This document shows, one piece after another, positions 62,432 to 64,000 of a stretch of DNA of 64,000 bases. Each line of letters opens with the position of its first letter. Positions within the stretch are counted from its first letter, which is position 1. Origin of the DNA: Lachnospiraceae bacterium (GTDB lineage Bacteria > Bacillota > Clostridia > Lachnospirales > Lachnospiraceae); contig SFGF01000029.1 in the NCBI GenBank assembly GCA_004556655.1, forward strand, positions 13,694-77,693. The letters are read 5' to 3'. The position numbers and the translations under genes are program-made. The notes beneath the pieces were generated by a model that made no database searches, was not told the DNA's origin, and saw only the letters and a program-made list of their open reading frames with translations.

Positions 62432-63679
62432 ATGGCAAAAATGAGAAATATTATTGTAGGACAGTCAGGCGGACCCACATCCGTAATCAATTCCAGTCTG
62501 GCTGGCGTGTATAAAAATGCAATCGAGCGTGGATTCGATAAAGTATATGGTATGCTTAATGGTATCCAGGGACTTTTAGATGAGCGCTATGTGGATATGT
62601 CCACTCAGATTCATTCCGATCTGGATATTGAGCTTCTGAAGAGAACACCATCTGCATTTCTGGGTTCCTGCCGTTTTAAACTGCCGGAGATCCATGAGAA
62701 TATGGAAATTTATGATAAAATCTTTGATATTCTTGATAAACTGGAGATCGATTCCTTTATCTATATCGGTGGAAACGATTCTATGGATACGATCAAGAAA
62801 CTGTCTGATTATGCAATCGTAAAAGGACATAAGCAGAAATTCCTGGGTGTTCCGAAAACAATTGATAATGACCTGGCACTGACAGACCATACACCTGGTT
62901 TCGGAAGTGCAGCGAAATATATTGCTGCTTCCACAAAAGAGATTATCCGTGATGCTCTGGGACTGACATACAAAAAAGACATGATCACTGTAGTGGAAGT
63001 TATGGGAAGAAATGCAGGATGGCTGACAGGTGCAACTGCTCTGGCTAAGACAGAGGAGTGTGAAGGACCGGATCTGATTTATCTTCCGGAGATTCCTTTC
63101 GATATTGATGCTTTCCTGGCAAAAATAAAAGAACTGCTGAAGGAGAAAAACTCAATCGTAGTTGCTGTTTCTGAAGGAATCAAACTGGCTGACGGACGTT
63201 ATGTATGTGAACTGTCCGGCGGTGCTGATTATGTGGATGCATTCGGACACAAACAGCTTCAGGGAACAGCAGCATATCTTGCAGCTTTCCTGGGAGCAGA
63301 GATTGGTTGTAAGACAAGAAGCGTAGAATTCTCTACACTGCAGAGAAGTGCTTCTCATATGGCTTCCCGTGTGGATATTGATGAGGCATTTATGGTAGGT
63401 GGTGCTGCCGTAAAAGCTGCTGATGAAGGATACAATGGAAACATGGTTGTTATTGATCGTGAGTCTGATGATCCATATATGTCATCTGCAGGAATCTATG
63501 ATGTACATCGTATTGCAAACGAAGAGAAGCTGGTTCCGAGAGAATGGATGAATGAAGAAGGAAACTATGTGACAAAAGACTTTGTTGATTATGTAAAACC
63601 ATTGATTCAGGGAGATTATCAGCCGATCATGGTAAATGGTCTGCCAAGACATCTGGTATTGAATCTGGACAACAAATAA
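62432..63679 (+). CDS. pfp: 6-phosphofructokinase, pyrophosphate-dependent type
   Basis: A 415-residue phosphofructokinase, longer than the 320-residue ATP form. Near the donor site it reads YIGGNDSMDTI (113-117 GGNDS) and PKTIDND (141-147). ATP enzymes have Gly at both diagnostic positions (GGDGS, PGTIDND); Asp116 and Lys142 here are the pair linked to pyrophosphate use. The active-site MGRNAGWLTG is also present. A PPi enzyme would be reversible and save ATP in glycolysis and gluconeogenesis. ATG 62432 follows AAGGAGGAG; an in-frame ATG at 62396 has no site. Confidence 0.9.
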   Translation: MAKMRNIIVGQSGGPTSVINSSLAGVYKNAIERGFDKVYGMLNGIQGLLDERYVDMSTQIHSDLDIELLKRTPSAFLGSCRFKLPEIHENMEIYDKIFDILDKLEIDSFIYIGGNDSMDTIKKLSDYAIVKGHKQKFLGVPKTIDNDLALTDHTPGFGSAAKYIAASTKEIIRDALGLTYKKDMITVVEVMGRNAGWLTGATALAKTEECEGPDLIYLPEIPFDIDAFLAKIKELLKEKNSIVVAVSEGIKLADGRYVCELSGGADYVDAFGHKQLQGTAAYLAAFLGAEIGCKTRSVEFSTLQRSASHMASRVDIDEAFMVGGAAVKAADEGYNGNMVVIDRESDDPYMSSAGIYDVHRIANEEKLVPREWMNEEGNYVTKDFVDYVKPLIQGDYQPIMVNGLPRHLVLNLDNK

Positions 63680-63719
63680 TAGCAGAAAAGTGATAAAAAC
63701 TGTTGCACAACTATAGTTA

Positions 63720-63765
63720 GACAAAAGGACAGCCGGCTGAAGATGAAGCCGGCTGTCCTTTTGTC
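63720..63765 (+). terminator. Terminator after phosphofructokinase gene
   Basis: A 19 bp perfect stem (63720-63738 with 63747-63765, GACAAAAGGACAGCCGGCT) around AAGATGA, ending in TTTTGTC. It works on either strand. Confidence 0.92.
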
Positions 63766-64000
63766 AGCAAATAGATATTTTTGTATCGTACGGCTATTAA
63801 CTTTTATCAGATACAGCGCAAATACAGTACCTGAAATTGCAGAGAAATGTTAGAATGTATTGCAACATAATATACAGTTTTCGGTAAATCGGTTAAATTT
63901 TCGGCAGGGTTGTTTCATGAAGAATAATTGATAATAATAAATACTGCATTTTTACGAGGGATAGGGAAGCTATACATATTTTCCATATCCCTCGACTTTT
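63766..64000. other. Intergenic end of the window
   Basis: No gene seen. A perfect TATAAT is lacking, but ATAATATAC (about 63868-63876) could be a -10. The last bases form a stem CGAGGGATA / TATCCCTCG (63955-63994) followed by ACTTTT, which looks like a terminator for something reading in from the left or a structured leader cut by the window edge. Confidence 0.4.

Overview
The window reads as the chromosome of an anaerobic gut Firmicute, most likely a Lachnospiraceae member (Blautia/Ruminococcus/Dorea-like). The reasons are A-rich AGGAGG ribosome sites, both pyruvate:ferredoxin oxidoreductase and pyruvate formate-lyase, a pyrophosphate-type phosphofructokinase, YesM/YesN signalling, sugar ABC transporters without PTS genes, and Clostridia-type families such as YqeG, SseB-like and a DUF6062-like protein. 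The assignment rests on protein resemblance only; no rRNA is present.

Layout. 1-6255: sugar or polyol operon with the end of a class II ketose-bisphosphate aldolase, LacI regulator, FGGY kinase, GatD-like dehydrogenase, PfkB kinase and aldo/keto reductase. 6472-10857: YesN-type response regulator, YesM-type histidine kinase and a membrane-tethered sugar-binding protein. 11000-17381: ribose-type ABC transporter with two ATPases (about 95% identical), two different permeases and one lipoprotein binding protein. 17506-22803: L-rhamnose catabolism (two rhamnulokinases, aldolase, isomerase). 23130-33321: housekeeping and mixed genes (citrate synthase, patatin, YqeG phosphatase, EF-P, a broken DUF5688-like gene, tRNA-Arg(CCG), SH3 membrane protein, pseudouridine synthase, DNA ligase, cardiolipin synthase). 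33400-34320: MetA with the Glu111 that marks acetyl-CoA use. 34495-38816: an AT-rich accessory stretch with a secreted nuclease operon, a sigma region-2-only protein with an anti-sigma-like partner and a secreted protein, then about 1 kb of gene-free DNA. 38817-41399: ABC-F ATPase and a CcdA-like membrane protein with a His/Cys-rich loop. 41419-45367: amino-sugar module (NagB, AraC regulator, nucleotidyltransferase, NahK-like kinase). 45557-52319: PFOR, PFL and PFL activase. 52452-60937: PRTase-like protein, SseB-like protein, M16C peptidase, Era, RecO, lipoprotein, GlyRS. 60938-61360: two large hairpins. 61361-63679: Cys/His-rich protein and PPi-type phosphofructokinase.

How they fit. Most genes bring sugars in and down to pyruvate. 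Hexitol/tagatose-type sugars would enter at aldolase, rhamnose would yield DHAP and lactaldehyde, and amino sugars would enter through NagB and the kinase/nucleotidyltransferase pair. PFK then feeds glycolysis, and PFOR and PFL split pyruvate.

The most unusual signal is a family of three long hairpins (22835-22896, 60980-61062, 61143-61353). Their arms are unrelated in sequence, but all three share the same apical core, TTGGG...CGACC, closed by CA/TG or TA/TG. Two copies have a 12-14 base loop. The third carries about 100 extra bases with their own internal structure. This looks like a mobile or structured-RNA family that I cannot match to anything I know by name.
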